59,915 bases of DNA from Phycisphaerae bacterium (GCA_030426385.1 JAUHYI010000019.1:1-59915), one strand, 5' to 3'; counted from the first letter of the stretch, positions 26,698 through 35,399 are shown. Numbers and translations are program-made. Notes: generated by a model not told the origin, from the sequence alone.

Positions 26698-27556
26698 ACT
26701 GGGGCAGTGCGGCGTTGAGTGTCCAGTCGTATTCGAGATATTCGATGGGAGCGGTGGGATTTTGTTCGAGCAGTTGGGCAATGGGATTGGCAGGGTCGAC
26801 ATGGGCACGCAGGAAGCCGATGATGCTGTCGTAGGGGGGGGCTTTGAAATCGTCGGGGTACCATTCAAAAATTTTGCTGAGTTTGAACGCGTCGGCTGTT
26901 GCGGTGTTTTTAGTGGTGTCGTTGATCCACCGTCGGGTCACGTGATCGAGTTGATCGTCAATTTTTTCGGGCGTGTAGGCCGTGGGTGCCAACGGCGGAC
27001 AACTGGTTGCTGCGCAGACGAGTGCGGCGTGTGTGCGGGGATCGCCGATGGGTTGGAGTAGTCGTTTTTCGATTTCGTTGAGCGTGACACTACGGCCATC
27101 GACGCGGTGAACGGTTTTGTCGAAAAAGCCATCGACGTCGAGCACTGAATGCAGGGTATCCGAATCGTGTGCGATGACCTGTTGGATGACGATGAGATTG
27201 TAGGCGTTGATGTAATAGGCCAGGCGTTGATGGGTGGCGCGGAAGCGATGAGGCTGGGCATATCCATCGACCATCAAATCAAGCCGAGCGATCTGCGATT
27301 TAGCCCACTCGTAATCAACCAGACCATCGGCCGTGACGGCGCGCGAGAGGAACGCCTGGGTTCGCTGATAAAGATTGTCGAGTTCTGCTTGCGCCGCTGG
27401 GGGTGCCGTCTCTTGAGCGGTGGCGGGGGCCACAGTGATGGCTGAAAATGTGTTGGGCAGGATGGTGAATGCCGTGGCCAATAGGACGAGGTGCATGATT
27501 GGGCCGCGGCGTTTGTGGGGGCGGGCGATGGAGCGATGGTGTTTGGCAGTGGTCAT
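26696..27556 (-). CDS. DUF547 domain exported protein
   Basis: A 286-residue protein with an N-terminal export signal (hydrophobic core MHLVLLATAFTILPNTFSAI, then AxA-type site APATAQ). The mature part carries the DUF547 pattern: LVDYEWAKSQ, the core RLAYYINAYNLIVIQQVI, LNEIEKRLLQPIGDPRTHAALVCAATSCPPL with conserved Cys, and a C-terminal FEWYPDDF segment. DUF547 proteins are exported, and distant structural similarity to cysteine-peptidase folds has been suggested, but no reaction is established. The ATG at 27496 is an alternative start. Its stop codon lies inside the edge of repeat copy 2. Confidence 0.88.
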   Translation of the reverse strand: MTTAKHHRSIARPHKRRGPIMHLVLLATAFTILPNTFSAITVAPATAQETAPPAAQAELDNLYQRTQAFLSRAVTADGLVDYEWAKSQIARLDLMVDGYAQPHRFRATHQRLAYYINAYNLIVIQQVIAHDSDTLHSVLDVDGFFDKTVHRVDGRSVTLNEIEKRLLQPIGDPRTHAALVCAATSCPPLAPTAYTPEKIDDQLDHVTRRWINDTTKNTATADAFKLSKIFEWYPDDFKAPPYDSIIGFLRAHVDPANPIAQLLEQNPTAPIEYLEYDWTLNAALPQ

Positions 27557-27897
27557 GTGTTTGTAACCGTGAACGGGTGGGTTTAATTCCCACGCGGGAT
27601 ATTCGTGAAGCTTTCGCAGGGATAGTTCGCGGGCTATTTTCGTGGGGCATGAGAATCGGTAAGCCGTTTTGATGAGCCGGTTGGATAACCGAATATCAGG
27701 CCGACCTGCGAACTTGGTTTCAACAAACCCGGTTTGCTCTCTTACTATTTTATCGCAATATTTTAGCTCGGCATTCTAGCCCGGTCCCATGCGTTTCATC
27801 GTCTGGGCCTGGGCGGTGATACGAATAGAATAGACACGCGTTGATAAATCACGCGTGATCAGCGAGGGATGCGAATGATTGTGAGGATTATCCGGGC
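27557..27897. other. Spacer upstream of the DUF547 gene
   Basis: 341 bases between two minus-strand genes, so it should contain the DUF547 promoter. It has an AT-rich section at about 27740-27775. No gene, RNA signature or clear promoter pair was recognised. Confidence 0.4.
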
Positions 27898-28572
27898 TTA
27901 TTCCGCCGCATCGGGAGAGGTGGTGGTTTTGAACGGATGATCCATGATGACATGGATGGGGAACAGCAGGCTGTCGACGACAAACTTGCCGGGTTGGGCG
28001 ATGGTGGCCCAGGTGTTGGTCGCGTCGTAGCCAGCGGGTCGGTCGCCGTCGAGCGCGGATTCAATGCGTTCACCGAAGCCCATGGTGGCCAAGGGGCGTT
28101 GGGTGTCGTGGGTGATGTTCATGTCACGGGCATAGGTGGGGAAATGAGCCGATTGGCCAGCGATGGGACCGACGTGGATCACGTTCCAATGCGAGCGGTC
28201 CATGCCGTTGGTGAGTGATGCGGGGGGCGGTGTTGAGATTGACTCACCGACAGGTTCGACAGTTTGAGGAGTATTGTCAACGGCCAGGGCACCAGGGGCG
28301 GACGGAGGCGTCGGGGCCACAACATTGCTTGTGTCAGGGGCAGCCGTATCCATATCCGTATCAGCGCCAGGCATGCCCGAGTCAACCATGTCGGTGTTGG
28401 TCAAGTCCGCATCGGTCGCATCGGAATAGGGTTCGCTATTGAGCTTGGTGTCGTTGTCTTCGAGGATCTTGTAGTTTTCGTCCGTCCCATCTGTGGCACA
28501 GCCGATGGCACCGCCTAGCCAATAAACCATGGTCATCCAGAATGTGATCCAAAGGATTTTTTTTCGTCGCAT
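27898..28572 (-). CDS. Lipoprotein of unknown function
   Basis: A 224-residue protein with a basic start (MRRKKILW), hydrophobic segment and lipobox GGAIGC. Residues about 25-115 are Asp/Thr/Pro-rich and low in complexity. The last 100 residues look like a folded domain: MDRSHWNVIHVGPIAGQSAH, FPTYARDMN, then GFGERIESALDG and KFVVDSLLFPIHVIMDHPF near the end. No known family is recognised. The conserved-looking aromatic motifs suggest a real planctomycete-specific envelope protein. It stands alone on the minus strand, divergent from argB. Confidence 0.7.
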   Translation of the reverse strand: MRRKKILWITFWMTMVYWLGGAIGCATDGTDENYKILEDNDTKLNSEPYSDATDADLTNTDMVDSGMPGADTDMDTAAPDTSNVVAPTPPSAPGALAVDNTPQTVEPVGESISTPPPASLTNGMDRSHWNVIHVGPIAGQSAHFPTYARDMNITHDTQRPLATMGFGERIESALDGDRPAGYDATNTWATIAQPGKFVVDSLLFPIHVIMDHPFKTTTSPDAAE

Positions 28573-28947
28573 GAGTGAGTCTCACAATAGCAGGGGTCAA
28601 GGGAAGCGGGTCGAATAGATCAGCTTAAAACATATGATGACAGGGGATTGTCCCGGTTTTGGAACCAAGTCAGGCTGGCCCATATGAGTATGTGACCGGC
28701 CCACGGCACGGTACACACTACTGAAAAGCATTGTAGCACAATGTGTTGGCGATCCCAATGATTTTTGGGATTTGTGGATAGCGCCGGTTGGAGGGATCGG
28801 TGAGGATAGGGGGAATTTTGCGAGGGGGGACGTGGGGGGGTAAACTGCGTGGTTTCCCATTTGGTGGGAGGGTGGCAGAAAAAAAGTGCAAAAAGCGAAA
28901 CGGCGCAGGGCCAATATGGGGGCGAAATTTTGATTGAAAGTATTGCG
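28573..28947. other. Divergent spacer, lipoprotein gene to argB
   Basis: 375 bases. It contains a G-rich unit GGGGGGACGTGGGGGGG at about 28825-28841, just upstream of argB, and a short CAGGGGATTGTCCC inverted sequence near 28640. If the argB frame started at ATG 28849, part of this would be coding, but that extension has no homology-like features. Confidence 0.4.
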
Positions 28948-29829
28948 ATGCAACAAGCGATCGACAAAGCGGCGTCATTGGTGGAAGCCCATGGCTATAT
29001 CAAGCGTTTTCAAGGCGCGGTGGTTGTGGTGAAAATCGGCGGCTCGATCATGGATGAGCCGGGCGCGTTGCGTCGACTGTTGGAAGACATTTGTTTTATG
29101 GATACGGTGGGGATGAAGCCTGTGCTGGTGCATGGTGGTGGTAAGAGCATTACCGAAGCGATGAAAAAAGCCGGGCTCGAAGCGCAGTTCGTCTTGGGGC
29201 GACGGTACACGGACGAGCGAACGTTGGCGATTGCCGAGCATGTGTTGGTTCGCGAAGTGAACGAAGAGCTGACGCGAATCATGACGGAGTTGGGGCATCG
29301 GCCGATGGGCTTGCATAGCCTGTCGAGCTGCGCGGTATTTGCCAAGCGATTGTTTTTGCAGGATCCAGAGAATCCGCAACGGAAAAAAATTGATGTGGGA
29401 CATGTGGGCGAAGTGGAAACGGTTAATGCGAAATTGATCGCGGCGTTGCTCGATGGAGGGGTGATACCTGTAATCGCCCCGATCGCGCGTGATTCCGCCG
29501 GTGGGAAATTGAACGTCAATGCGGACAGCGTCGCTGGACATGTGGCCGCAGCGCTGCAAGCGGAAAAACTGGTGCTGGTGTCGGACACGCATGGCATTCG
29601 CACCTCAGACGATCCGGATTCGCTGGCGAGTCATCTGACTGAGGATCAAATCAAAAAGCTGATTGACGAGGGCGTGATTGCTGCGGGGATGTTGCCGAAG
29701 GTGGAAGCGGCCCTGGTGGCGTTGGATGGTGGGGTGAACAAAGCGCACATCATTGACGGGCGAATTGCCCATTCGTTGATGTTGGAAATTTACACGGATC
29801 GGGGTATCGGGACGGAGATCGTCAAATGA
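28948..29829 (+). CDS. argB: Acetylglutamate kinase
   Basis: Second step of arginine synthesis: phosphorylation of N-acetylglutamate. About 293 residues from the ATG at 28948 (MQQAIDKAASL), the usual length; the open frame extends 33 codons further upstream without family resemblance. Motifs are VVKIGGSIMDEPGAL (nucleotide loop), PVLVHGGGKSITEAM (substrate loop), RRYTDERTLAIAE, KLNVNADSVAGHVAAAL, KLVLVSDTHGI and GMLPKVEAAL. The N-terminal helix YIKRFQGAVVVVKIGG resembles arginine-sensitive hexameric kinases. It overlaps argF by ATGA, so the two are translated together. Confidence 0.95.
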   Translation: MQQAIDKAASLVEAHGYIKRFQGAVVVVKIGGSIMDEPGALRRLLEDICFMDTVGMKPVLVHGGGKSITEAMKKAGLEAQFVLGRRYTDERTLAIAEHVLVREVNEELTRIMTELGHRPMGLHSLSSCAVFAKRLFLQDPENPQRKKIDVGHVGEVETVNAKLIAALLDGGVIPVIAPIARDSAGGKLNVNADSVAGHVAAALQAEKLVLVSDTHGIRTSDDPDSLASHLTEDQIKKLIDEGVIAAGMLPKVEAALVALDGGVNKAHIIDGRIAHSLMLEIYTDRGIGTEIVK

Positions 29830-30767
29830 GCATCGACGTTGAACATTTTATTTCGATCCGTGACCACACGACCGCGCGTTTGGAACGGTTTCTGGAAGTG
29901 GCGTTTCTGTTGCGAAATCAACGGCAAATGCGAGGCGAACATGCGCAGTCACTGCGAGGCAAAACGCTGGCCATGCTGTTTGAAAAGCCGAGCCTGCGAA
30001 CGCGGGTGAGTTTTGAACAAGCGATGAACGAGCTGGGGGGCCACGCGATTGTGCTGTCACAGAACGAAGTGGGTTTGGGCAAACGAGAAAGTGTCGCCGA
30101 TGTGACGCGCGTGCTTGACGGGATGGTGCATGGCATCGCCGCGCGGGTTTATGATCATGCGACGTTGGTGGAAATGACCGAGTATTCCTGCGTGCCGGTG
30201 ATCAATATGTTGAGCGATGATTCGCATCCGTGTCAGGCCTTGGCAGATGTGATGACGATGATGGACGAGTTCTGCAATGGACTGGGGAGTTTGTCAGGAC
30301 GCACGTTGGCGTTTGTGGGGGACGGCAACAATGTGGCACGTAGTCTGGCCATGATCTGCGGCAAATTAGGCATGAATTTCATTCTGGCAAGCCCGCCCGG
30401 ATATCAGTTGGAATCGACATTTGTCGACGAAGTCATGTCGGAAAACCCCACGATGAATTTTGAACAAACGCACGATGCGAGTGTGGCAGTGAAATATGCT
30501 GACGCGATCTATGCGGATACGTTTGTGTCGATGGGGCAGGAAGATGAAAAAGAAGCACGGCTAACGACGTTTGCACCCTATCAACTCAACGAAGCATTGA
30601 TCGGACAAGCGCCGGATCATGCGATTGTGTTGCACTGTTTGCCTGCGTACCGAGGCGTAGAAATCACCGATGGTGTGATGGATGGCCCGCAGAGCCGCGT
30701 GTTTGCCCAGGCACATAATCGGTTGCATGCTCAAAAAGGAATGTTGGCGACATTGTTGGGTGGGTGA
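29826..30767 (+). CDS. argF: Ornithine carbamoyltransferase
   Basis: Forms citrulline from ornithine and carbamoyl phosphate. The 313-residue length is normal. Carbamoyl-phosphate loop: FEKPSLRTRVSFEQAMNELG, with Leu in place of the usual Thr, a variant known in this family. Others: DDSHPCQALADVMTM, FVGDGNNVARSLAMICGKLG, DTFVSMGQEDEKEAR and the ornithine-side HCLPAYRGVEITDGVMDGP. The SMG motif and HCLP identify it as OTCase rather than aspartate carbamoyltransferase. Directly coupled to argB; argC, argD, argG, argH and argJ are not in the window. Confidence 0.93.
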   Translation: MSIDVEHFISIRDHTTARLERFLEVAFLLRNQRQMRGEHAQSLRGKTLAMLFEKPSLRTRVSFEQAMNELGGHAIVLSQNEVGLGKRESVADVTRVLDGMVHGIAARVYDHATLVEMTEYSCVPVINMLSDDSHPCQALADVMTMMDEFCNGLGSLSGRTLAFVGDGNNVARSLAMICGKLGMNFILASPPGYQLESTFVDEVMSENPTMNFEQTHDASVAVKYADAIYADTFVSMGQEDEKEARLTTFAPYQLNEALIGQAPDHAIVLHCLPAYRGVEITDGVMDGPQSRVFAQAHNRLHAQKGMLATLLGG

Positions 30768-30866
30768 TGTCATCATCAGTGGACCGATAGATGGATCGAT
30801 AGATGGGCCGGTGGGTCGTACGCAGAATGTACGAGTGTGAGGGACGGGGCGGAGAGAAATGGTGTT

Positions 30867-31364
30867 ATGATGGAAGACGTGCCAGAGGAATTGCCATCGC
30901 AAGTGCCGCCGCCGGATATTGACGCATCGACGTTGGTGTTGATCGTGGTCGGAGCGCACCTGCGAGCGGAAATGGCGGATCGTCCGTTGGCGTATCAATT
31001 ACGCGATTACATCGAAGAATGGGTGGGCAAGCATGCCGCGCAACTGACCGTGCCGATTGTGCCCGCAGTCTGCACGGATGTGTTGCATGTGAATCATGAG
31101 TCGTTACAGAAACGGCCGACGATCAGTCTGGGTGGGCCTGGGGTCAACGCGTTGTCAGCGTTTTATGCACAGCGTATCGAGCAGGCCATGGTGCGCGATA
31201 ATCAAATGGTCATTCAGTTGGACCCCGAATACGTCGACCTGCGCGCGTGCGTATGGGGCATGGATCACGACCTGACCTCGCGAGCACTGGAATTGTTTAT
31301 CGAGCATTACCTCGACGGTTTTTTGAAAGCCGTGGCGACGCAGGTTGAGCCGGAAGTCGAATGA
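30867..31364 (+). CDS. Conserved-looking hypothetical protein
   Basis: About 165 residues from ATG 30867; the adjacent ATG at 30870 and an earlier frame opening at 30837 are alternatives. It reads as a compact alpha/beta protein: STLVLIVVGAHLRAEMADRP, YQLRDYIEEWVGKH, VPIVPAVCTDVLHVNHESLQ, RPTISLGGPGVNALSAFYAQ, then MVIQLDPEYVDLRACVWGMD and a final helix. The GGPGVNALS and VWGMDHDLT patches look like a conserved pocket. No signal peptide or membrane segment is seen, and I do not recognise the family. It lies 99 bases after argF and might be in the same transcript. Confidence 0.72.
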   Translation: MMEDVPEELPSQVPPPDIDASTLVLIVVGAHLRAEMADRPLAYQLRDYIEEWVGKHAAQLTVPIVPAVCTDVLHVNHESLQKRPTISLGGPGVNALSAFYAQRIEQAMVRDNQMVIQLDPEYVDLRACVWGMDHDLTSRALELFIEHYLDGFLKAVATQVEPEVE

Positions 31365-31678
31365 GCCCAAAGCAGACTTTGGCCCAGGCAAGTGCATGAA
31401 GCATGTGCATATATGTTTTGCGCGAAGTATACGGGAGGTAATGCGGGGGTAATGTGGGGGGGGTGGGGAGGGTTGTAGGGGTTATGTGGGTGTGGCGAGT
31501 CGTGGTGCTATCTGTGCGTGGGGGTCCGAGAAAATAGGTGATTTGGGGCCAAGTGGGTTTAGTTGGGGGTGAAATATGTCGATATTGAAAGTTGGACCGA
31601 CGGTGCGTGGTCAGTATGGGATGCGCATCCAGTCTAGGCCCATGGCCTAACGGACCACAATATGAGGCGGGAGACACC
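31365..31678. other. Spacer with G-rich tract
   Basis: 314 bases between two plus-strand genes. A tract at 31443-31495 has repeated units (GGTAATGTGGGGGGGG and relatives). No gene is supported, and the promoter of the coiled-coil gene is probably in the last 120 bases. Confidence 0.5.
31443..31495 (+). repeat. G-rich tract between genes
   Basis: A series of G runs of 3-8 bases separated by T/A-containing triplets, with the shared unit TAATGTGGGGGGGG. Same family as the arrays in aroA and tolC, here in non-coding DNA. Confidence 0.6.
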
Positions 31679-33910
31679 ATGACACACGAGCATGAAGACG
31701 CGAGCGAAGCGGTAGAGTCGTCACAAGATAGCGGTGCGCCACCCGTGGAAGTTTCCGATGGGCCGGTGTCGAGCGCCGTTGAGAATCCTGTGACCAGCGA
31801 GGTATCACATGAGGGTGCTGATGCGCTGACGTTTCTCAATGATCTGGAAGCGAAGATCAGTGCGTTGCGTGATTGGAAGGTTGATCACGAACGCCAGGTG
31901 GTGGAGCTGACGGATTGGACCAAGCGTCTCAACGAGCGTGATGCGGAATTGCAGCAAGCGCGAGCCAGTCTGGATGATGCGCGGGCCGCGATGAAAGAAC
32001 GTGAGCGTGATGTGGATCATCGTGACCATGAAGTGGGCCAACAGATCGCGGGACTGGAAAAAGAACGTCAACGATTGGATGAAAGCTGGGCGCAGATTCA
32101 ATGCGATCGGGATGAGCTTGGCCGCGAGTGGGACCAGTATCACAATAAGCGTGCAGAACTGGATCAGCATTGGGAGCAATACAACGAGCGCAGCGCGACG
32201 TTGGAAGCCGAGCGAGAAGCTGTTGAACAGTGTCGCAGCGAGTTTGAAAAACGTGAGCAAGCAATTGCCGCACAGCAGGATCAGTTGAATCAGGCACGGG
32301 CGGAAATTGAAGAAAAACGCCGGAAAATCCAGGCGGATTTGGATCAGATCGGTGACGAATGGCGGCAGATCGATCATCGACGTAAGGCCCAGGATCAACT
32401 GGCAGATACGCTGGAAGAAGATCGGCAACGCATCGAACAGTTGCGCCAGCGAATGAATGATCAAGCCGCTGAGCAGGGTGCAGTGGTTGATCCTGAAGTG
32501 AGTGAACGCGCGGAACGGCTGGCGCAGGAATTGGAAGAATTGAGCGCATCGTCACAAGAAACGATCGCACAATTGGAACAGCGTATCGGCGAGTTGGAAA
32601 CGCAGACGGTGGCGTTGACAGAGCAACGTGACGCGGCGGGCGAAGATGACGACACGTTGCGTCAGTTGGAAGCCGAGTTACAAGCCAAAGAAGAAGCGGT
32701 TGCCAATCGTGAAGCGGAGTTGGATCGTCGTCGACATGAAATTCAAGAGAAAGTTGCGCAAGCGAAGGATGAGTTGAAGGCGCAGCGTGAGGTTTTGCGT
32801 CAAGAGCAGGAAGCGTTTGAAAAAGCGCAGCGTGCTGCGACCGAACAGGTCGCCCAGGCCAAAGCGGAGATTGCGGCACAAGCTAAAGCTGGCGCTGCGA
32901 CTGGAGTAGATAAGTCGAGCAAGTCGGATGCGTTGATTAAATCGGATAAGTCGGAGCATGATAAGGCCGCGCAGGCTGCGCATCCTCAGGCAGGCAAGCG
33001 TGACCCGCTGTTGCGAGAAGCGATGGGCATGCGGGCCAAACGGCTGCAAAAATACCGTGAAAGTCTGCGTTCGCAGCGTGATGCCCTGGTTCGTGATAAG
33101 GCAAAAGTGGGGATATTGCACAAGCAATATGCGGCATTGCTCGAGCAACGCAAGGTCGTGATGGAAGTGAAGGATTATCTGGAAGCGAGCGAGTCGGTGA
33201 TGGTCCAGCGATGGGCTTCGCACCGCACGGTGACGGTGATGGCGGCAGCAGTTGTGGCGTTGGCTACGATTCTGGCCCTTAGCTATCAGGTTGCGCAGAA
33301 AACGGTCGCGATAACATGGAACGGCAGCAGTGTGTTGGAATATACGCCAACCGAATCCAAAGAGTCATTGGATATGACGCATGCCACGGCGCAGCAGGTT
33401 GAGCTGCGTAACGTATTGAGCGATGCAGTGGTGTTGGAAACGCATAGCCTGATCCAGCAACAAGGCGTGGGGTATTTTGATAATGCGGCAGGGTTGAAAA
33501 ATTACCTGCAAGCATCGTTGTCACTGCAGGCGATTGGTCCGAATCGGATTGAGTTTGATTTGCAGGCAGGGGATCAGGCCCAGTTGACGACGGTGTTGGA
33601 GAGTCTGGGCAAAGCGGTGGCGTTGTTTCACGAGTCACATGCAACGCGAGAAGCTGGCGAAGATGGTGTGGCGGTGAAGGTGGAAGTGATACAAGCGGCA
33701 GTGGTCGATGCCAAGCCGGTTGAGGATAAACGTCTGGAAATGGCCGGCCTGTATGCGGGTTCAGCGACGGGTGTGGTGTTGGTGCTGAGCTTGATTCTAT
33801 GGGTTTTGTTGCGGCAATCGAGCCGTGTGTTGGAATCGTCAAGCCATCCGATGTTGGGCGCACTGGCGGATGATTCGCAGTGGCCCAGTGAAGACGCGGT
33901 GGCGCGTTGA
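31679..33910 (+). CDS. Large coiled-coil protein with two-helix membrane domain
   Basis: 743 residues from ATG 31679, which has GGCGGGAG about 6 bases upstream. Residues 1-50 are acidic. About 50-400 is an almost unbroken charged coiled coil (Glu/Arg/Gln/Asp/Ala heptads), then a Lys/Ser linker and a second short coiled coil (about 440-500). Helix 1 lies at about 516-537 (VTVMAAAVVALATILALSY), an extracytoplasmic domain of about 150 residues follows, and helix 2 is at about 690-712 (GSATGVVLVLSLILWVLLR). The membrane-bounded part resembles Wzz/chain-length-determinant topology. The large cytoplasmic coiled coil is not usual there. Function unknown; polysaccharide assembly or envelope scaffolding are possibilities. 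Confidence 0.8.
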   Translation: MTHEHEDASEAVESSQDSGAPPVEVSDGPVSSAVENPVTSEVSHEGADALTFLNDLEAKISALRDWKVDHERQVVELTDWTKRLNERDAELQQARASLDDARAAMKERERDVDHRDHEVGQQIAGLEKERQRLDESWAQIQCDRDELGREWDQYHNKRAELDQHWEQYNERSATLEAEREAVEQCRSEFEKREQAIAAQQDQLNQARAEIEEKRRKIQADLDQIGDEWRQIDHRRKAQDQLADTLEEDRQRIEQLRQRMNDQAAEQGAVVDPEVSERAERLAQELEELSASSQETIAQLEQRIGELETQTVALTEQRDAAGEDDDTLRQLEAELQAKEEAVANREAELDRRRHEIQEKVAQAKDELKAQREVLRQEQEAFEKAQRAATEQVAQAKAEIAAQAKAGAATGVDKSSKSDALIKSDKSEHDKAAQAAHPQAGKRDPLLREAMGMRAKRLQKYRESLRSQRDALVRDKAKVGILHKQYAALLEQRKVVMEVKDYLEASESVMVQRWASHRTVTVMAAAVVALATILALSYQVAQKTVAITWNGSSVLEYTPTESKESLDMTHATAQQVELRNVLSDAVVLETHSLIQQQGVGYFDNAAGLKNYLQASLSLQAIGPNRIEFDLQAGDQAQLTTVLESLGKAVALFHESHATREAGEDGVAVKVEVIQAAVVDAKPVEDKRLEMAGLYAGSATGVVLVLSLILWVLLRQSSRVLESSSHPMLGALADDSQWPSEDAVAR

Positions 33911-33956
33911 TGTGATAGTTGCTCAGAGAATAAAGTTTAACGATAAAAATTAAACG

Positions 33957-33995
33957 AAGAAGCCCGCGTTGTGAAAGTGTGGGCTTCTTTTTTTT
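33957..33995 (+). terminator. Intrinsic terminator after coiled-coil gene
   Basis: A 9-bp perfect stem (AAGAAGCCC at 33957-33965, GGGCTTCTT at 33981-33989) with a 15-base loop, followed by a T run to 33995. An A-rich stretch before the stem could let it also serve the converging arfB gene. Confidence 0.85.
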
Positions 33996-34041
33996 GGGGC
34001 GTGTGGTTGAGTGCAGTCGGTGTGTTTGGATTTGTGTGGGG

Positions 34042-34500
34042 CTAGTCGTGGTTGGGTGAAGGAGGGCGGCGCAGGTCGATTTTTTGGGCGCGTTGGCGTT
34101 TGGATTCGAGGCGACGGCGACGGGAGCCGTGCGTAGGACGGGTGGGGATGCGTGGACGAGGTTTGGCCACAGCATGGGTCAGGACCGCACGTAATTTTTC
34201 CAGGCAATCACGACGATTGGCCAGTTGGGAACGACTGTTTTGACTGGTGATGATCAAGCGATCGTTGGCGAGGTAATGAGGTGCGAATTGGGCCAGTCGG
34301 GCGATGGCGGCCGGATGCATGTGGCCGAGGTTTTTCAGGTCGTCGAGGGTGACGGTGAGCTGGGCTTTGGTGGCGAGTTTGTTGACGTTCTGGCCACCGG
34401 GTCCACTGCTGCGGGCAAAGGTGAACGACAGCGCCGCGTCAGGCAAGACGATGTTAGGAGCCACGCGGGTTTGGTTGGGTGAAGTATCCACAGGTTTCAC
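34042..34500 (-). CDS. arfB: ArfB/ICT1-type peptidyl-tRNA hydrolase
   Basis: Rescues ribosomes stalled at mRNA ends by hydrolysing peptidyl-tRNA. It has the RF1-like catalytic core VLPDAALSFTFARSSGPGGQNVNKLATKAQLTV with the GGQ motif and no codon-recognition domain. The tail is Arg/Lys-rich (RPTHGSRRRRLESKRQRAQKID), as in ArfB, where it enters the empty mRNA channel. The longest frame (152 residues) starts at GTG 34500, inside a short repeat also present before the next gene. Family starts align better with GTG 34464 (VAPNIVLPD). It converges on the coiled-coil gene. Confidence 0.92.
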   Translation of the reverse strand: MKPVDTSPNQTRVAPNIVLPDAALSFTFARSSGPGGQNVNKLATKAQLTVTLDDLKNLGHMHPAAIARLAQFAPHYLANDRLIITSQNSRSQLANRRDCLEKLRAVLTHAVAKPRPRIPTRPTHGSRRRRLESKRQRAQKIDLRRPPSPNHD

Positions 34501-34513
34501 AGATTAACACAGA
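34485..34513 (-). repeat. Short upstream repeat (GTG-bearing), copy A
   Basis: Read on the minus strand it contains TGTGTTAATCTGTGAAACC then TGTGGATA, and shares about 24 of 27 bases with copy B at 35258-35282. Similar ...ATCTGTG... repeats are common upstream of genes in planctomycetes and other Gram-negatives. It provides the in-frame GTG of the longest arfB frame. Confidence 0.7.
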
Positions 34514-34610
34514 TTGTTTTTGGGGTGGTTTGTGAAAGTGTGTGGTGGGCGGGGAGATAAGTGAGGTAAGGGATGCGCCAAGCTGCAAGCCGCAAGCAGT
34601 GGGTGAGGTG

Positions 34611-35270
34611 TTATGCGTGTGTGGGGGTGACGTGGGGGTTATTGCGAATGTAAAAGCGGAGCGGTTTGGCGGTCCAGTCGGCGGCGTTGGGGATGCCAAT
34701 GCGGGGCGTTACGATGATTTGATTTTTGGGAAGAGTGCGCGGGCGGGTGCGTTCGATGTAGAGCGTGTGGGTTTGGGTCAGGTCGGTGCCATCAAGAGTG
34801 CGGTCGATTTGCAGGGCTTGGCAAAGACGTGCGGGGCCGGCACAAAGTTGGGTTTGTTTTTGTGCGCGGTTTTTGCCGGTGTTGCGATGTTGGAACATCA
34901 GGTCGATGCCCTCGGTGGGTTGCAACGCGCGTATCAAGACAGCGACGGGGTCATCGGGTTGGCTGACGACGGCATTGACACAATGGTGCATGCCATAGGT
35001 GAAGTAGACGTAGGCATGGCCACCGTCGCCCCACATGGTCTGGTTGCGTGGGGTGCGTCGGCCGTTGTAGGTGTGTGCGGCGCGGTCGGGTAAGCCGAGG
35101 TAGGCTTCGGTTTCAACGATGATGCCAGCGAGACGGGTGACACGTGTGGGTTGGCGTTTGTGCTCGATGATGCGAACGAGGGTTTGGCCGAGCAAGGCGC
35201 GGGCGACAGTGACGGGGTCGCGGTGGTAAAAGGAGCGTGGGAGCGGGGAAAGTTTGTCCACAGATTTCAC
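34611..35270 (-). CDS. DNA-3-methyladenine glycosylase (AAG/MPG family)
   Basis: Base-excision repair enzyme that removes alkylated purines. 219 residues with the family pattern: LPRSFYHRDPVTVARALLGQTLV, GIIVETEAYLGLPDRAAHTYNG (catalytic Glu in ETEAY), RNQTMWGDGGHAYVYFTYGMHHCVN, VLIRALQPTEG, LCAGPARLCQALQI and a C-terminal PRIGIPNAADWTAKPLRFYI. The GTG at 35270 lies in a short repeat (copy B). The first five residues (MKSVD) therefore come from the repeat and are almost identical to those predicted for arfB. It sits 110 bases upstream of arfB on the same strand. Confidence 0.93.
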   Translation of the reverse strand: MKSVDKLSPLPRSFYHRDPVTVARALLGQTLVRIIEHKRQPTRVTRLAGIIVETEAYLGLPDRAAHTYNGRRTPRNQTMWGDGGHAYVYFTYGMHHCVNAVVSQPDDPVAVLIRALQPTEGIDLMFQHRNTGKNRAQKQTQLCAGPARLCQALQIDRTLDGTDLTQTHTLYIERTRPRTLPKNQIIVTPRIGIPNAADWTAKPLRFYIRNNPHVTPTHA

Positions 35271-35282
35271 CGATTAACACAA
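35258..35282 (-). repeat. Short upstream repeat (GTG-bearing), copy B
   Basis: Minus-strand sequence TGTTAATCGGTGAAATCTG then TGGAC, matching copy A. It overlaps the first codons of the glycosylase gene and carries its GTG start. Confidence 0.7.
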
Positions 35283-35399
35283 GTTTTTTTTGGGGGGGGT
35301 ATGAGGGTGGGAGTGCGGCGCGCTTAGCCGCAAGCGGCAGTAGTTGCATAGGGTGAGAGGTCAGGACTTGCGGTGGGAAAGTGGGGGGGGGCTGGGGGG

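Noticed and set aside
31929..32879. Long antisense open frame (about 316 codons) opposite the coiled-coil gene
   Set aside because: Pro/His/Arg-rich product with no domain; explained by the regular codon pattern of the coiled coil on the other strand.
33279..34175. Minus-strand open frame across the coiled-coil gene end and the terminator
   Set aside because: Crosses a strong terminator and arfB; low-complexity Pro/Thr/Ser content.
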